A DNA stretch of 64,000 nt from Vallitalea maricola (GCF_036985595.1 NZ_BTPU01000031.1:62001-126000); one strand, 5' to 3'. Positions 25,879 through 36,008 are shown, numbered from the stretch's first letter. The notes: generated from the sequence alone by a model not told the origin. Made by a program: numbers and translations.

Positions 25879-26901
25879 TCAACCGAAGGGTGTTAATTTA
25901 TTTACATTCTTAATCAATATAGATATCTTTCCATCAGGATTAGTTACAAACTCTATATTATCAGGGTCATTATATAATTCCATAGGGATCTTTAACTCAA
26001 TACCATTATCAGTCTTGATTCTTTGCTTTTCAAATGAACGTGTAATAGTTTTCTCAGAAAGTTTAACTACTGGTTCTTCAAGCCCTTTTTTCTCTAGATT
26101 TTCAATAAACTCTTTTTTTACTTCTATATTATTCTTAAATACATCATCCGCAAATTTATCTAGATTGATTTCTCCTGTATCTTCAATGTTGTTATAGAGT
26201 TCTTGTTTGATTTCCATTTTCTTTTCAACATCTGCATCAAAATATTTTTTGCTTATTGAATCAGTTGCCTTTTTGACAATGTTATATTGTTCTTTTGAAG
26301 ATAGGGTAGTTTTACATCTTAATAGATGCATTGATAAATAGTATTCTTTATTACCATCTATTTCATATTTTTTTTCAAGTACTTTTAAGTTTAGATTAGA
26401 TAGGTCTATAATAACTGCTTCGTTAATTTTTTGTCCCATATTTGGAAGGGTAGTCCTATGTCTAATTATGCTATTGATATTAGAATCGTTTTCTACCTCT
26501 GTATAATGAATAAACGAATTAGTATAGTTTAATTTTAGTAATGCCAAGTATCTATTATTTCTACATGAAAAATTAATTATAGCCAAATCTGCTGAAGGTA
26601 TATCAAGATTAGAAGACATAATAGAGAACAGTTGGTTAGCTATATTAATTGACATATCAATAAATTTATCTTCTGCTGATGCAAATTCTTTAACATATGT
26701 ATAAACCATATTATAATCCGTGTTGAATTCACAGTTTTTAATGCTGTCGTCATTAAGAGTTTTTACTATATGATTTGCAAAAAATTCTTTTATTTCATAA
26801 TTACTTTCCATTTCATCCATGGAAATCACTGGGACACTTAGATTAGTATCTAGTATATGGACAATCATATTTGATATATTAATTTCTTCTATACTATACA
26901 T
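25879..26901 (-). CDS. Nucleoid-associated protein (NdpA/YejK family)
   Basis: A 340-residue protein matching the 37-kDa nucleoid-associated family: N-terminal IxNMIVHILD, central YLALLKLNYTNSF, then NMGQKINEAVIIDL and a C-terminal region with KIPMELYNDPDNIEFV. These proteins are cytoplasmic and DNA-associated; their exact role is poorly known. ATG 26901 is preceded by AAAGGAG. It is a single gene. A 137-codon frame on the opposite strand is a shadow of it. Confidence 0.85.
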   Translation of the reverse strand: MYSIEEINISNMIVHILDTNLSVPVISMDEMESNYEIKEFFANHIVKTLNDDSIKNCEFNTDYNMVYTYVKEFASAEDKFIDMSINIANQLFSIMSSNLDIPSADLAIINFSCRNNRYLALLKLNYTNSFIHYTEVENDSNINSIIRHRTTLPNMGQKINEAVIIDLSNLNLKVLEKKYEIDGNKEYYLSMHLLRCKTTLSSKEQYNIVKKATDSISKKYFDADVEKKMEIKQELYNNIEDTGEINLDKFADDVFKNNIEVKKEFIENLEKKGLEEPVVKLSEKTITRSFEKQRIKTDNGIELKIPMELYNDPDNIEFVTNPDGKISILIKNVNKLTPFG

Positions 26902-27012
26902 AATATCTCCTTTATTTTCTTATTAAGAAGTACTATTTTTAAGCACATGAAGTAGAAGTATTTTCACATGCAGTAATGAACATTCTTAGATATTTAATTA
27001 TAATATATAATT

Positions 27013-27051
27013 AAAATAAGTCAATGAATATATGAATATCCATTGACTTAT
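27013..27051 (-). terminator. Terminator of the MacB-like ABC operon
   Basis: Arms at 27016-27026 and 27041-27051 (ATAAGTCAATG and its complement) form an 11-base stem. Read on the minus strand it is followed by TTTTAATTA. Confidence 0.7.
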
Positions 27052-27073
27052 ATAATCTTATTTTATATATTTG

Positions 27074-28516
27074 TTATTCTGTCTTAATAGCTTCAAGTGC
27101 ACTAAGTTTCATTGCCTTACGTGCAGGAAGGTAACCTGATATAAGACCGATCAATGATGTGAAAGCCATAGCAGATACAATTAACCAAGAAGGCATTATA
27201 AAAATATCTGGATTAGCTTCACCTGTTTCATAAATATGTAGGAAATTCAATAATGCAGTATTTTGCATATTATTGAGTAAAATGGATATACCAATGCTTA
27301 TTAATATTCCTAGTATCCCACCTAATAAACCTATAGTAGCTGATTCAAAAAGGAATAATTTTTTAATATCTCTTATGGATGATCCAATAACTTTCATGAC
27401 ACCAATTTCTTTTCTTCTCTCATATATTGCCATAACCATTGTATTAGTGATACCAATAGCTGCGACTAATAATGAGATACCTCCAATAGCTCCAAAAACC
27501 ATCTTGATAGTATTACTCAGGGATTCTTGCTGTTTTAATTCATTAGCGTCACTTCTAGCAGTAAAACCCAGTTTTTGAATCTCTTGTTGAACTTTTTCAA
27601 GATTTTTACGTTTTGGTACATATACAAATACTTTTTCGTATCCATCTTTTTTAGGTTTTTTACCATCATAATCACGATAACCAGTAACTTTATCGTATTT
27701 ATCTTTTAATGCAGTCAATTGGTTTATTTCCATATAAGCACAATCATTTTTTTGCCAGCCTGCGAATTCTGATAATACTCCAATAGCTTTGATATTTATT
27801 GGTCTAACTGGTTTTTGTTCTTCTTCATCACCATAACGGCTATATCTTTCATTTCTCCCATAGTTCCTATCAAAACTCATCTTTAATTTATTTTCTAATG
27901 GATTAAAAGTAGGAGGTAATCTTTCGCCGGTTTCAGGATCATACATAGATGACCACCAGTCATTATCGCGATTATTTGGATTATAGAATTCATATAACAT
28001 GTTATATCCCATTAGAAATCCATTCTTATCTTCAGCAGTAAGCATACGTCCTTGACCAATGTCTAATCCATATTTTTCCATAAATTCTATAGTCATACCT
28101 TTAACTCTAACATAGTTATTTATTAATTTCTTAGACTGCATAACTATAGTATGTTCAATTATAGGAGAAACAGCTTCGACTCCTTCAATCTGTTTAAATG
28201 TGGTAATATCAATATTTTGAATCTTTTCTTTTTTGTCATTAGAAGTATTATTAGTTGATGGGTAAGCGTCCATTACAACCATACCACCACCATAGTAATC
28301 ATTACCGCCACCACCTGCTGGGTATACCTCTACGATATCTAAACTTCCCCACTGACTCATCTGTTTTTCCATATTTTTCTGCATCCCTAAACCAAGAGAT
28401 ACCATCAATACAATGGATATAGTACCTATTATAATACCTAGAGTAGTAAGAAAGGTTCTAAGTTTTCTTCTAAATAAATTCTTAAGGCCCATTCTTATTA
28501 AATCTATTTTATTCAT
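27074..28516 (-). CDS. ABC transporter permease (MacB/FtsX type)
   Basis: A 480-residue permease: one N-terminal membrane helix after GLKNLFRRKLRTFLTTLGIIIG, a large extracytoplasmic MacB-core domain (about 45-330), and three C-terminal helices with ERRKEIGVMKVIGSS, the FtsX signature. The external domain has an unusual Gly/Tyr-rich stretch (about 68-80). It pairs with the ATPase at 30934-31653 in a mechanotransmission-type complex rather than a classical importer. Its ATG overlaps the exported-protein gene by 8 bases, implying coupled synthesis. Confidence 0.9.
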   Translation of the reverse strand: MNKIDLIRMGLKNLFRRKLRTFLTTLGIIIGTISIVLMVSLGLGMQKNMEKQMSQWGSLDIVEVYPAGGGGNDYYGGGMVVMDAYPSTNNTSNDKKEKIQNIDITTFKQIEGVEAVSPIIEHTIVMQSKKLINNYVRVKGMTIEFMEKYGLDIGQGRMLTAEDKNGFLMGYNMLYEFYNPNNRDNDWWSSMYDPETGERLPPTFNPLENKLKMSFDRNYGRNERYSRYGDEEEQKPVRPINIKAIGVLSEFAGWQKNDCAYMEINQLTALKDKYDKVTGYRDYDGKKPKKDGYEKVFVYVPKRKNLEKVQQEIQKLGFTARSDANELKQQESLSNTIKMVFGAIGGISLLVAAIGITNTMVMAIYERRKEIGVMKVIGSSIRDIKKLFLFESATIGLLGGILGILISIGISILLNNMQNTALLNFLHIYETGEANPDIFIMPSWLIVSAMAFTSLIGLISGYLPARKAMKLSALEAIKTE

Positions 28517-30926
28517 CGAAGTTCATTTCCTTCTTTTTCTTAATTTTTCTTCTTACTATAATAATAGTTACTATGACTGCTACAGCAGCTACAGAAGATA
28601 TGATAATAATTAGTGTCTTATTTGATTTCTTTTCCTGACCAGGCATTTCAAAGTCTCCCATGTCCATGCCCATATCTCCTTCTGATGGACCGAAATCCAT
28701 CGCTTGACCTACTGTCTTGAACTCTTTTCTTACTTCTTCTTCTTTACCATCTGGTTTTGTATAAGTAAAAACTAAAGTACCAGTAACTTCGCCTTCTTCA
28801 TTTATCCATATTTCATTACTATAGTAATTAGTTCTACCAGTCTCCAAATTACCAAGATAAGTTCTACTGTTAGTACTACCAAATCCTTCTATTTGTACAG
28901 TGAAATTATCAAGGGAAGTTCTACCAGTATTACTTATTTCAAATTCTATGTCAGTTTGTTCACCCACGAACATTGATTCTGGAATTTTAATATCACTAGT
29001 AATGAAACTAGATGGCTGTATTACTGTTACAGGAATAGCATCCTTAATTGTTTCAGTAAGTAATTTTTCATCGCTTTCATATTCATAGTAAATCTCAAGA
29101 TTTAGGTTATGTACTTTTGATGCAGCAAATGGTATTGTAAATATTTTCAATTGTTTTTCAATTGATTGACCTGGTGCTATTTCTTTAATAAAGAAAGTAC
29201 TACTTGATTCAACTGGAGTAAATACACTACCTGATTTTGCTTTGTCTGTATCTGTATTTTCTTCAGCGCCTAAAGATACCTTTATATTTTTTACCTTTTT
29301 GCTGTCATGAGTGTTTTTAAAATATAGTGTAACGTCAAAATTTTCACCTGCATTAGTTATCTCAGATTGAGTTGATTCTGAAGCAATTTTAAAATTATCT
29401 ACAATAATGATTGGCTTACTTGAAGTCCCTTCACTATTCTCTTTCTTAGCTTTTACATAAACACCTACGTATTGATTGATAGTTGTAAATGCAGCTTCAT
29501 CTTTACCTTTTATTTCAATGTTAAGTAAATGAGTTTTAGTTTTTGCTTCTTCAGTTGGTTGGAATTTGTATGTTAGTTGCTTAGTTGCTCCGACTTCCAT
29601 TTCATTGATTACTTGTATGTTTTGTGACATTGGTACGATTTCTTCGTCACCTTTTACTGTAACAATAAGGTCTTCTGCTTTTACTTCACCAGTATTAACA
29701 ATATCAAAAGATACGTTGAATTGTTGGCTAGCATTTATTTGACCTGTTGGAGCTTTGATATTTCTAATAGCAATATCAGTATTTCCACTGTCTACCATTA
29801 AATAGATTTCTTTTTTTACTTCTTTTTCAGCATTAGAGCTATCTTTATATTTAAGATTAACTGTTATAGGATAACTGCCTTTTTTCAAATCAGATGACGC
29901 GAAAAGGTCAAAAGTTACTTTTTCTCCTTCTGCATCAGGACGTAAGTTACTGATTCTACGACCGTTAACACCATCAACGATTGTAAATCCTTTACCTAAT
30001 CCTTCTAATGTAACATCTAGTGCGCTGACAGTAGATAAACCATAATTATTGTTTACTAAGAAGCTAAGTTGAACCTTTTGTCCAGCTTTGATTATTTCAG
30101 GGTCGTTAGTTACTTCTGATAATCTTAAATCAACAGAAGGGAAACCTTTTCTTACTTTTATATATATGTCTTGTGTTTTTTCTACTTTGTCACCATATAA
30201 GTTGAAGTATGTATATTTTAATTGACAACTATATGTCTTAGCTGGTGTTGAATCTTTAACTAAGAAAGAATAGTTTAATTCAGCAGTTTCAGTTTTCTTT
30301 AATTGCTGTATTTTATCAATTAAACTAATTGTATTGGTTTCATAACTAAAATCTTTATCAGTTGGTGGAATAAGTTCAACTGTGATATTTTTAGCTGTAT
30401 AAGTACCAGCATTCTTTAATTTTAAAGCTAAATCAATATCTGAACCAGCATTAGCAGTAGGGATTTCTTGATTTTCTATTACTAATTCTGGAGTATATTT
30501 GCTAGTGTCTGTTGGTGTAGATGAACCGCTACTACTTTCACTTCCTATATTATTAATAAGAATTGTACCTTCAATAGGTGTAGTTATATCCTCTGATGTT
30601 AGTTTTGTTGTAATTGATTTAGATGAACCAATACATTTTGCGTGAAGTGTATATGTACTGTTTAAATCACTTTTAGACAAACGAATATTATAACCTTCAC
30701 TAATAGAATAACTTTCATTGGTATCTAAGTATAACATTGCAGATTCTGGTGTGTCACCATCCATTGTAAAATCTAAAGTTATTGTAAAATCTGTCCCATT
30801 ATATACAGTATCCTTACTTATAGTTGATGTGTAAGTTATACTTTTTGACGCTTCAGCAGATACATCAACCCCCATCACATTCAAACTAATCACAAGCGCA
30901 CACATATATACTAAAAATTTCTTCAT
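28509..30926 (-). CDS. Large exported CARDB/NEW3-type protein with C-terminal anchor
   Basis: An 805-residue protein with signal peptide (about 1-25), a series of beta-sandwich repeats through residues 30-740 that look like CARDB/NEW3 (COG1361) immunoglobulin-like domains (repeated 'ITNAGENFDVTLYFKN' style openings), a Gly/Met-rich linker with MGMDMGDFEMPG, one membrane helix at about 768-792 and a basic tail. It is anchored with the bulk outside the cell. It sits between the ATPase and permease genes of one operon, so it is probably the external partner of the MacB-like complex. Function unknown. Confidence 0.82.
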   Translation of the reverse strand: MKKFLVYMCALVISLNVMGVDVSAEASKSITYTSTISKDTVYNGTDFTITLDFTMDGDTPESAMLYLDTNESYSISEGYNIRLSKSDLNSTYTLHAKCIGSSKSITTKLTSEDITTPIEGTILINNIGSESSSGSSTPTDTSKYTPELVIENQEIPTANAGSDIDLALKLKNAGTYTAKNITVELIPPTDKDFSYETNTISLIDKIQQLKKTETAELNYSFLVKDSTPAKTYSCQLKYTYFNLYGDKVEKTQDIYIKVRKGFPSVDLRLSEVTNDPEIIKAGQKVQLSFLVNNNYGLSTVSALDVTLEGLGKGFTIVDGVNGRRISNLRPDAEGEKVTFDLFASSDLKKGSYPITVNLKYKDSSNAEKEVKKEIYLMVDSGNTDIAIRNIKAPTGQINASQQFNVSFDIVNTGEVKAEDLIVTVKGDEEIVPMSQNIQVINEMEVGATKQLTYKFQPTEEAKTKTHLLNIEIKGKDEAAFTTINQYVGVYVKAKKENSEGTSSKPIIIVDNFKIASESTQSEITNAGENFDVTLYFKNTHDSKKVKNIKVSLGAEENTDTDKAKSGSVFTPVESSSTFFIKEIAPGQSIEKQLKIFTIPFAASKVHNLNLEIYYEYESDEKLLTETIKDAIPVTVIQPSSFITSDIKIPESMFVGEQTDIEFEISNTGRTSLDNFTVQIEGFGSTNSRTYLGNLETGRTNYYSNEIWINEEGEVTGTLVFTYTKPDGKEEEVRKEFKTVGQAMDFGPSEGDMGMDMGDFEMPGQEKKSNKTLIIIISSVAAVAVIVTIIIVRRKIKKKKEMNFDE

Positions 30927-30933
30927 TTTTTTA

Positions 30934-31653
30934 TTAAGCCTCCTGTTTACTTTCTATTTCATTTTCATCAATACTATCTATCGATTCTATAAGTCCGTCA
31001 CGTACATGAATAACACGGTTTGCATATACGGAAGTTTCTACGTCATGGGTTACAATTATAAGTGTTTGATTATTTTCCTTAGCAATATTCGTAATCAGTT
31101 CCATGACTTCCATAGTTGTCTTGGTATCTAGATTTCCTGTAGGTTCATCGGCAAAAACTATTTCTGGTGTTCCTACAAATGCTCTTGCGATACTTACTCT
31201 CTGTTGCTGACCTCCACTCATTTGTGAAGGTTTATGATGAAGTCTATCACCTAGACCTACGGCTGAAAGCATTCGCGTAGCCTCTTTTTCCCTTTTTTTC
31301 TTAGGTACACCGCCAAATATCATAGGCATAGCCACATTTTCAAGGGCTGTTAAGTTAGGCAATAAATTGTAAGATTGAAAAACAAAACCTACATTTTTTT
31401 GACGGAACTTTGTAACTTGTTTTTCATTCATCTTTTCAATTCGATTCCCCTTAATCTTGATTTGTCCTTTACTAGGTTTTTCAAGACCAGCAATCATGTT
31501 AAGCAGAGTAGATTTTCCAGAACCTGAAGTTCCTAATATACAACAGCATTCGCCTTTTTTAATATTGAGGCTGATATTGTCAAGGGCGACAACACGTTCA
31601 TTACCCATTCGATACACTTTTCTTAGGTTTTTGATTTCAATTATATCACTCAT
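30934..31653 (-). CDS. ABC transporter ATP-binding protein (MacB/LolD type)
   Basis: A 239-residue ATPase: Walker A GTSGSGKST at about 41-49, Q-loop QSYNLL, signature SGGQQQRVSIARA, Walker B IVFADEPTGNLD and switch HD. The DEPTGNLD and ATP-binding context mark the MacB/LolD/FtsE-like class. ATG 31653 has GGAGGAG. It is the first gene of the operon ATPase, exported protein, permease; energises the permease from the cytoplasm. Gap of 7 bases to the next gene. Confidence 0.95.
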   Translation of the reverse strand: MSDIIEIKNLRKVYRMGNERVVALDNISLNIKKGECCCILGTSGSGKSTLLNMIAGLEKPSKGQIKIKGNRIEKMNEKQVTKFRQKNVGFVFQSYNLLPNLTALENVAMPMIFGGVPKKKREKEATRMLSAVGLGDRLHHKPSQMSGGQQQRVSIARAFVGTPEIVFADEPTGNLDTKTTMEVMELITNIAKENNQTLIIVTHDVETSVYANRVIHVRDGLIESIDSIDENEIESKQEA

Positions 31654-32310
31654 TATACTCCTCCTTTCTTACATTATGTTGTTAGTAGTTTTTGAGCTTA
31701 TATAACCCTATTAATTAGCTTCTTTTACATTTTTAAAAATTTAATTAACTCAAAAACAAACAGGTCATTAGTTTAATAATGGTATGGTAATCTTTACTGC
31801 CTAAAGAAGAACCTAAATAATAAATAAGATAAATAACATAATATGTATAATTTAGCCATTTATCCCTTTATTTTCCCTTAAGACTAATCATAAAAAAGTA
31901 TAGCACTTTTTATATAATATTACTATACATAAAAAAACAGACTATTTATTCAAAAAACAAATTGTTAAATAAAATTAACAATTTTTACCACTATATGTAG
32001 GTGTTGGAAACTCTTTGATATACCATATGATGTGCATTACATTACTCGACATATTTTTAATTATTAAATAAGTTAATGAAAAATTAATAATTTATGTACG
32101 GTTTATGTCGTATAGCGGTATGTATTTAACACCTTAAAAAAAATTATAGTTGAAAATCAAAAAGTAACATTATATTTCAATTTTTTTATGATTATATATG
32201 ATATAATTAATATATACAGCCAATTACTTAAGTAAGATAATTGCCTAATCAAGCAATTGTTTCTAGGAGAAAAGAACAGGGGATTTATTATATTAAGGAA
32301 GGGTGAAATA
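31654..32310. other. Long AT-rich intergenic region between divergent genes
   Basis: About 650 bases with no convincing gene on either strand. It must hold the leftward promoter of the ABC operon and the rightward promoter of the gene at 32311. A weak hairpin AAATTGTTAA (31959-31968) with its complement (31975-31984) followed by T5, and a small repeat AATTGC/GCAATT at about 32239-32258, are all I could see. Confidence 0.5.
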
Positions 32311-32763
32311 ATGGGAAAGGTAACTTTATGTACTGATAAATATTTGGAAGCTAAACCTATAGTAGCTTTATTAGAGACAGAATTATTTGAAATTAAACTA
32401 TTTTACAAAACTGAAGATATCCGTAATTTGAAACCTAAGTATCTAAAATATATGCTTAAGAATGATAATATCAACATTATATATGGTTTAATAAAAACTA
32501 GAGAGACTCTAGTAAAAAGCTATTTCTTTAAGATTATTGATTGGTTATGTGATAACTATGCTATAGATATTAGTGATTATGCTAAATATAAAGTATGTGA
32601 AAAGACTTTTTATTTCTCTTATGAGGATATAGTGATTGACTTGGAAAAAACTGGAATACATTGCAAATATGATTTTGATGAACTATATTTATCAGAGAAA
32701 AACTATTGGGATATAATGGATTATATCTATAATGATAAAGGTTATGACCTAAAGAGTGGATAA
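32311..32763 (+). CDS. Hypothetical protein, 150 residues
   Basis: A soluble acidic-to-neutral protein rich in Lys, Tyr and Ile, with no motif I recognise. ATG 32311 has AAGGAAGGGTGA at a proper distance and is chosen over a TTG at 32257 that would add 18 residues. It precedes tcdA by 92 bases without an obvious terminator, so may be co-transcribed with tcdA and hydE. Confidence 0.7.
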   Translation: MGKVTLCTDKYLEAKPIVALLETELFEIKLFYKTEDIRNLKPKYLKYMLKNDNINIIYGLIKTRETLVKSYFFKIIDWLCDNYAIDISDYAKYKVCEKTFYFSYEDIVIDLEKTGIHCKYDFDELYLSEKNYWDIMDYIYNDKGYDLKSG

Positions 32764-32855
32764 ATATATTAATTGATTTTTATATATATTTAAGTTAAAA
32801 TTACGATAACAAGATAGATATATTGAAAAAGACTACTTAGACTAGAGGTGTTATA

Positions 32856-33590
32856 ATGTCACATGCATTTTCAAGAACAGAAATGTTGATTGGTAAAGAT
32901 GGATTACAAAAGTTGAAAAACAGTAAAGTAGCTGTTTTTGGAGTTGGAGGAGTAGGAACATATGTTATTGAGGGATTAGCTAGAAGTGGAATAGGAGAAT
33001 TGATTCTAATAGATGATGATAGCATATGTGTATCTAATATAAATAGGCAATTACATGCTACTACTAGGACGGTAGGACAGGCTAAAGTAGATGTGATGAA
33101 GGATAGGATTTTAGCTATTAATAATGAAGCAAAAGTTATTACCTACAGAGAATTATATAATTCTGATAGTGCAGACAGATTATTATCAAATGATTATTCT
33201 TATGTTGTAGATGCTATTGATATGGTTTCATCAAAGATTGATTTGATAGAAAGGTGTAAGAAGAGAAATATACCAATCATTAGTAGTATGGGAGCGGGTA
33301 ATAAACTTAATCCTACTATGTTTCAGGTTGCAGATATATATGAGACTTCAGTATGTCCACTAGCTAAAGTAATGAGGAAAGAGTTAAGAAACAGAGATAT
33401 TGACAGCCTTAAGGTGGTTTATTCAAAAGAAAAGCCATTAAAGCCTATATCAGATAATAATAAAACTGACAGTGAACAAAACGAATCATCAAAAATAAAA
33501 AGACAGACACCGGGGAGTATTGCATTTGTTCCCTCGGTTGTGGGATTGATTATAGCTTCGGAGGTAGTGAAAGACTTACTTAATTTCTAG
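32856..33590 (+). CDS. tcdA: tRNA threonylcarbamoyladenosine dehydratase (TcdA)
   Basis: A 244-residue E1-like ThiF-family enzyme. The nucleotide loop GVGGVGTYVIEGLARSGIG starts at residue 29, followed by DDDSICVSNINRQLHA, the ATP-binding and Arg finger region, and DAIDMVSSKIDLI. TcdA converts tRNA t6A37 to its cyclic form using ATP. ATG 32856 has AGAGGTG upstream. hydE follows after 16 bases with its own AAAGGAG, so they form an operon by position, although functionally unrelated. Confidence 0.9.
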   Translation: MSHAFSRTEMLIGKDGLQKLKNSKVAVFGVGGVGTYVIEGLARSGIGELILIDDDSICVSNINRQLHATTRTVGQAKVDVMKDRILAINNEAKVITYRELYNSDSADRLLSNDYSYVVDAIDMVSSKIDLIERCKKRNIPIISSMGAGNKLNPTMFQVADIYETSVCPLAKVMRKELRNRDIDSLKVVYSKEKPLKPISDNNKTDSEQNESSKIKRQTPGSIAFVPSVVGLIIASEVVKDLLNF

Positions 33591-33606
33591 CATAAAGGAG
33601 ATTGTC

Positions 33607-34653
33607 ATGAAAAGATTAATTGATAAACTATATAATAGTAATAATTTATCTTCTGATGAATTATTACTATTACTTAATAATATGGATGAAGAATCTAAGA
33701 AGTACTTACATATGAAAGCTAATGAAACAAGGTTACATATCTATAGTGATAAAGTATATATGCGAGGATTGATTGAATTTACTAATTACTGCAAAAACAA
33801 TTGCAGATATTGTGGAATAAGAAGAGATAATAAAAATGCAAGTAGGTATAGATTAAGTAAAGAAGAAATACTTGATTGCTGTAAGGAAGGATATAGATTA
33901 GGTTATAGGACTTATGTTCTTCAAGGAGGAGAAGATACTTATTATACAGATGATAAAATTGTAGATATAGTTTCCTCTATAAAAGCTTCTTTTGAGGATA
34001 TTGCTGTTACATTATCTATTGGAGAAAAAAGCTATGAATCCTATAAAAAATATTTTGATGCAGGAGCAGACAGATATCTTTTAAGACATGAGACTAATTC
34101 TAGAGAACTTTATGACAGTTTACACCCTGATATGAGCTATGATAATAGAATTAAATGTTTGCATGATTTGAAAGATATAGGATACCAAATTGGGGCAGGT
34201 TTTATGATCGGATTACCTAATCAGACCAACGAAGATTTTGTTAAGGACCTTAATTTTTTGAAAAAATTACAACCGCATATGGTGGGTATAGGACCATTTA
34301 TACCTCAATCAGATACACCACTTGCAGATGAAAAGGCAGGAACAGTAGAAAAGACATGCATACTCCTTTCATTAATCAGACTTTTACTGCCAGAAGTTTT
34401 ATTACCAGCGACAACTGCACTTGGTTCCATTAATAATAAAGGAAGAGAACAGGGGCTAAAAGCTGGTGCTAATGTTGTTATGCCTAACTTATCACCAACT
34501 AGTGTAAGAGATAAATATGCATTGTATGATGGTAAGATATGTACAGGTGATGAGGCTGCTCAGTGTAGGAATTGTATTGAAAATCGAATCAAGATGGCAG
34601 GATATGAAGTAGATATGTCTAGGGGTGACCATATATCTTTACTAAATAAATAA
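33607..34653 (+). CDS. hydE: [FeFe]-hydrogenase H-cluster maturase HydE
   Basis: A 348-residue radical-SAM protein. The CxxxCxxC motif is Cys62, Cys66, Cys69 in TNYCKNNCRYCGIRR, the form typical for HydE/PylB-like enzymes. The TIM barrel shows LQGGED, LSIGEKS, LLRHETN and GFMIGLPNQT, and the C-terminal CTGDEAAQCRNC carries the accessory cluster cysteines seen in HydE. It helps build the di-iron subcluster of [FeFe]-hydrogenase. No hydF, hydG or hydrogenase gene is in the window. PylB is a close relative, but the C-terminal cysteines and LRHET favour HydE. Confidence 0.88.
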   Translation: MKRLIDKLYNSNNLSSDELLLLLNNMDEESKKYLHMKANETRLHIYSDKVYMRGLIEFTNYCKNNCRYCGIRRDNKNASRYRLSKEEILDCCKEGYRLGYRTYVLQGGEDTYYTDDKIVDIVSSIKASFEDIAVTLSIGEKSYESYKKYFDAGADRYLLRHETNSRELYDSLHPDMSYDNRIKCLHDLKDIGYQIGAGFMIGLPNQTNEDFVKDLNFLKKLQPHMVGIGPFIPQSDTPLADEKAGTVEKTCILLSLIRLLLPEVLLPATTALGSINNKGREQGLKAGANVVMPNLSPTSVRDKYALYDGKICTGDEAAQCRNCIENRIKMAGYEVDMSRGDHISLLNK

Positions 34654-34715
34654 AAAGATTAACTTTTGACCTTGTATTGAATATAATTTAATAAGAGCAA
34701 AAAAGGAAAGATTAT

Positions 34716-36008
34716 ATGCAAATACATGTCGTGAGTCCTGGAGAATCACTTTTTACTATTGCAAGGACATATAATATACCTGTTAGTGATATAATTGAAA
34801 TAAATCAGTTGGAAAATCCCGGTAATCTTGTAGTTGGTCAAACAATATTGATTCCTAGGATGGGAAAATTCTATACATTTAGACCAGGCGATAGTTTGTA
34901 TTCTATTAGTAAAAAATTTAATGTACCAGTGTATTTGATTCAAAGAGCAAATGATTATTTGGATCCAATGGATTTACAAGTTGGTACAAGAATATTTATA
35001 CCTAGTGGTCCAAAAACTATTGCAGAAGTAGCAGCTTATATTGACTTAGATATAACTGGTCCTGATTCAGCTTCATATGTAGAAGATGTAGGAGATAATT
35101 TAACATATATTAATCTATTTAGTTATAAAACTAATGCTGATGGAATGTTAACTCCATTAATAGGTGATGAACCTGTAATTAATGCTGCTTACAGTAAAAG
35201 AGTGGCACCTCTCATGGTAATAACAAATATTGATGAGGGTGGATTCAGTATTGAAAATGCAACAGCCCTGCTTAATGATGAAGAAGCACAAGACAAATTA
35301 TTAGATGAAGCTATAGCTATTATGAAAGAAAAAGGGTATATAGGAATTGATTTTGATTTTGAATACCTTGGAGCAGAAAATCGTAAACCATACATTGATT
35401 TTTTGAAAAAAGCGAAAAAACGGTTAAAGGAAGAAGATGAAAGATATACTCTAACAGTTGCTTTAGCACCTAAGATTAGTGATGACCAAGTAGGAATATT
35501 ATACGAAGGACATGATTATAGAGAAATAGGTAAAATAGTTGACTTTATTTTTATTATGACATATGAGTGGGGATGGTCAGGGGGACCACCTAGAGCAGTT
35601 TCTCCAATAAATGAAGTCAGAAGAGTGGTTGAATATGCTTTGTCTCATGTTCCTAGTGAAAAGATTATGATGGGAATACCTTTATATGGCTATGATTGGA
35701 CACTACCTTTTGTTGAAGGCGGTAAGTTCGCAAAATCTATTGGATTTAAAGATGGAGTAGAATTAGCTAGGAAATACAACAGGCAGATTCAATTTGATGA
35801 AGAGTCCCAGTCACCATTTTTTAGATATATAGATGAAGAAGGTAAAGAACACGAGGTATGGTTTGAAGATGCTAGAAGTCTACAAGCAAAATTTGATTTG
35901 GTAAAAGAATTAGGTTTAAGAGGTTTCTTCTATTGGGTTTTAGCTAGAGAAGCTCCACAGAATTGGGAGTTAGTAGAAGATAATTTTATTGTTAATAAGA
36001 TAATATAA
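34716..36008 (+). CDS. LysM-GH18 spore cortex-lytic-type glycosidase (SleL/YaaH-like)
   Basis: A 430-residue protein with two N-terminal LysM domains (about 3-46 and 52-97) and a GH18 domain (about 105-430). The catalytic strand is IDFDFEY, with Glu216 as acid and Asp212/Asp214 supporting. There is no signal peptide, as in SleL/YaaH proteins, which are deposited in the spore during sporulation and act as N-acetylglucosaminidases on cortex fragments during germination. ATG 34716 has AAAGGAAAG. It stands alone before a bidirectional terminator. A role in germination agrees with the ger operon 2 kb downstream. Confidence 0.9.
   Translation: MQIHVVSPGESLFTIARTYNIPVSDIIEINQLENPGNLVVGQTILIPRMGKFYTFRPGDSLYSISKKFNVPVYLIQRANDYLDPMDLQVGTRIFIPSGPKTIAEVAAYIDLDITGPDSASYVEDVGDNLTYINLFSYKTNADGMLTPLIGDEPVINAAYSKRVAPLMVITNIDEGGFSIENATALLNDEEAQDKLLDEAIAIMKEKGYIGIDFDFEYLGAENRKPYIDFLKKAKKRLKEEDERYTLTVALAPKISDDQVGILYEGHDYREIGKIVDFIFIMTYEWGWSGGPPRAVSPINEVRRVVEYALSHVPSEKIMMGIPLYGYDWTLPFVEGGKFAKSIGFKDGVELARKYNRQIQFDEESQSPFFRYIDEEGKEHEVWFEDARSLQAKFDLVKELGLRGFFYWVLAREAPQNWELVEDNFIVNKII

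Noticed and set aside
25784..26197. Plus-strand 137-codon frame
   Set aside because: It lies almost fully antisense to the nucleoid-associated protein gene, has no ribosome binding site and no recognisable motif.
31959..31986. AT-only hairpin with T run in the 31.7-32.3 kb gap
   Set aside because: The stem has a single G-C pair, so termination activity is unlikely; noted only under the intergenic region.
32047..32110. CGACATA and TATGTCG inverted repeat
   Set aside because: Arms of 7 bases lie about 60 bases apart in AT-rich sequence; chance is a sufficient explanation.
34746..34943. Minus-strand 65-codon frame over the LysM region
   Set aside because: Shadow of the LysM-GH18 gene, which has clear domain motifs.
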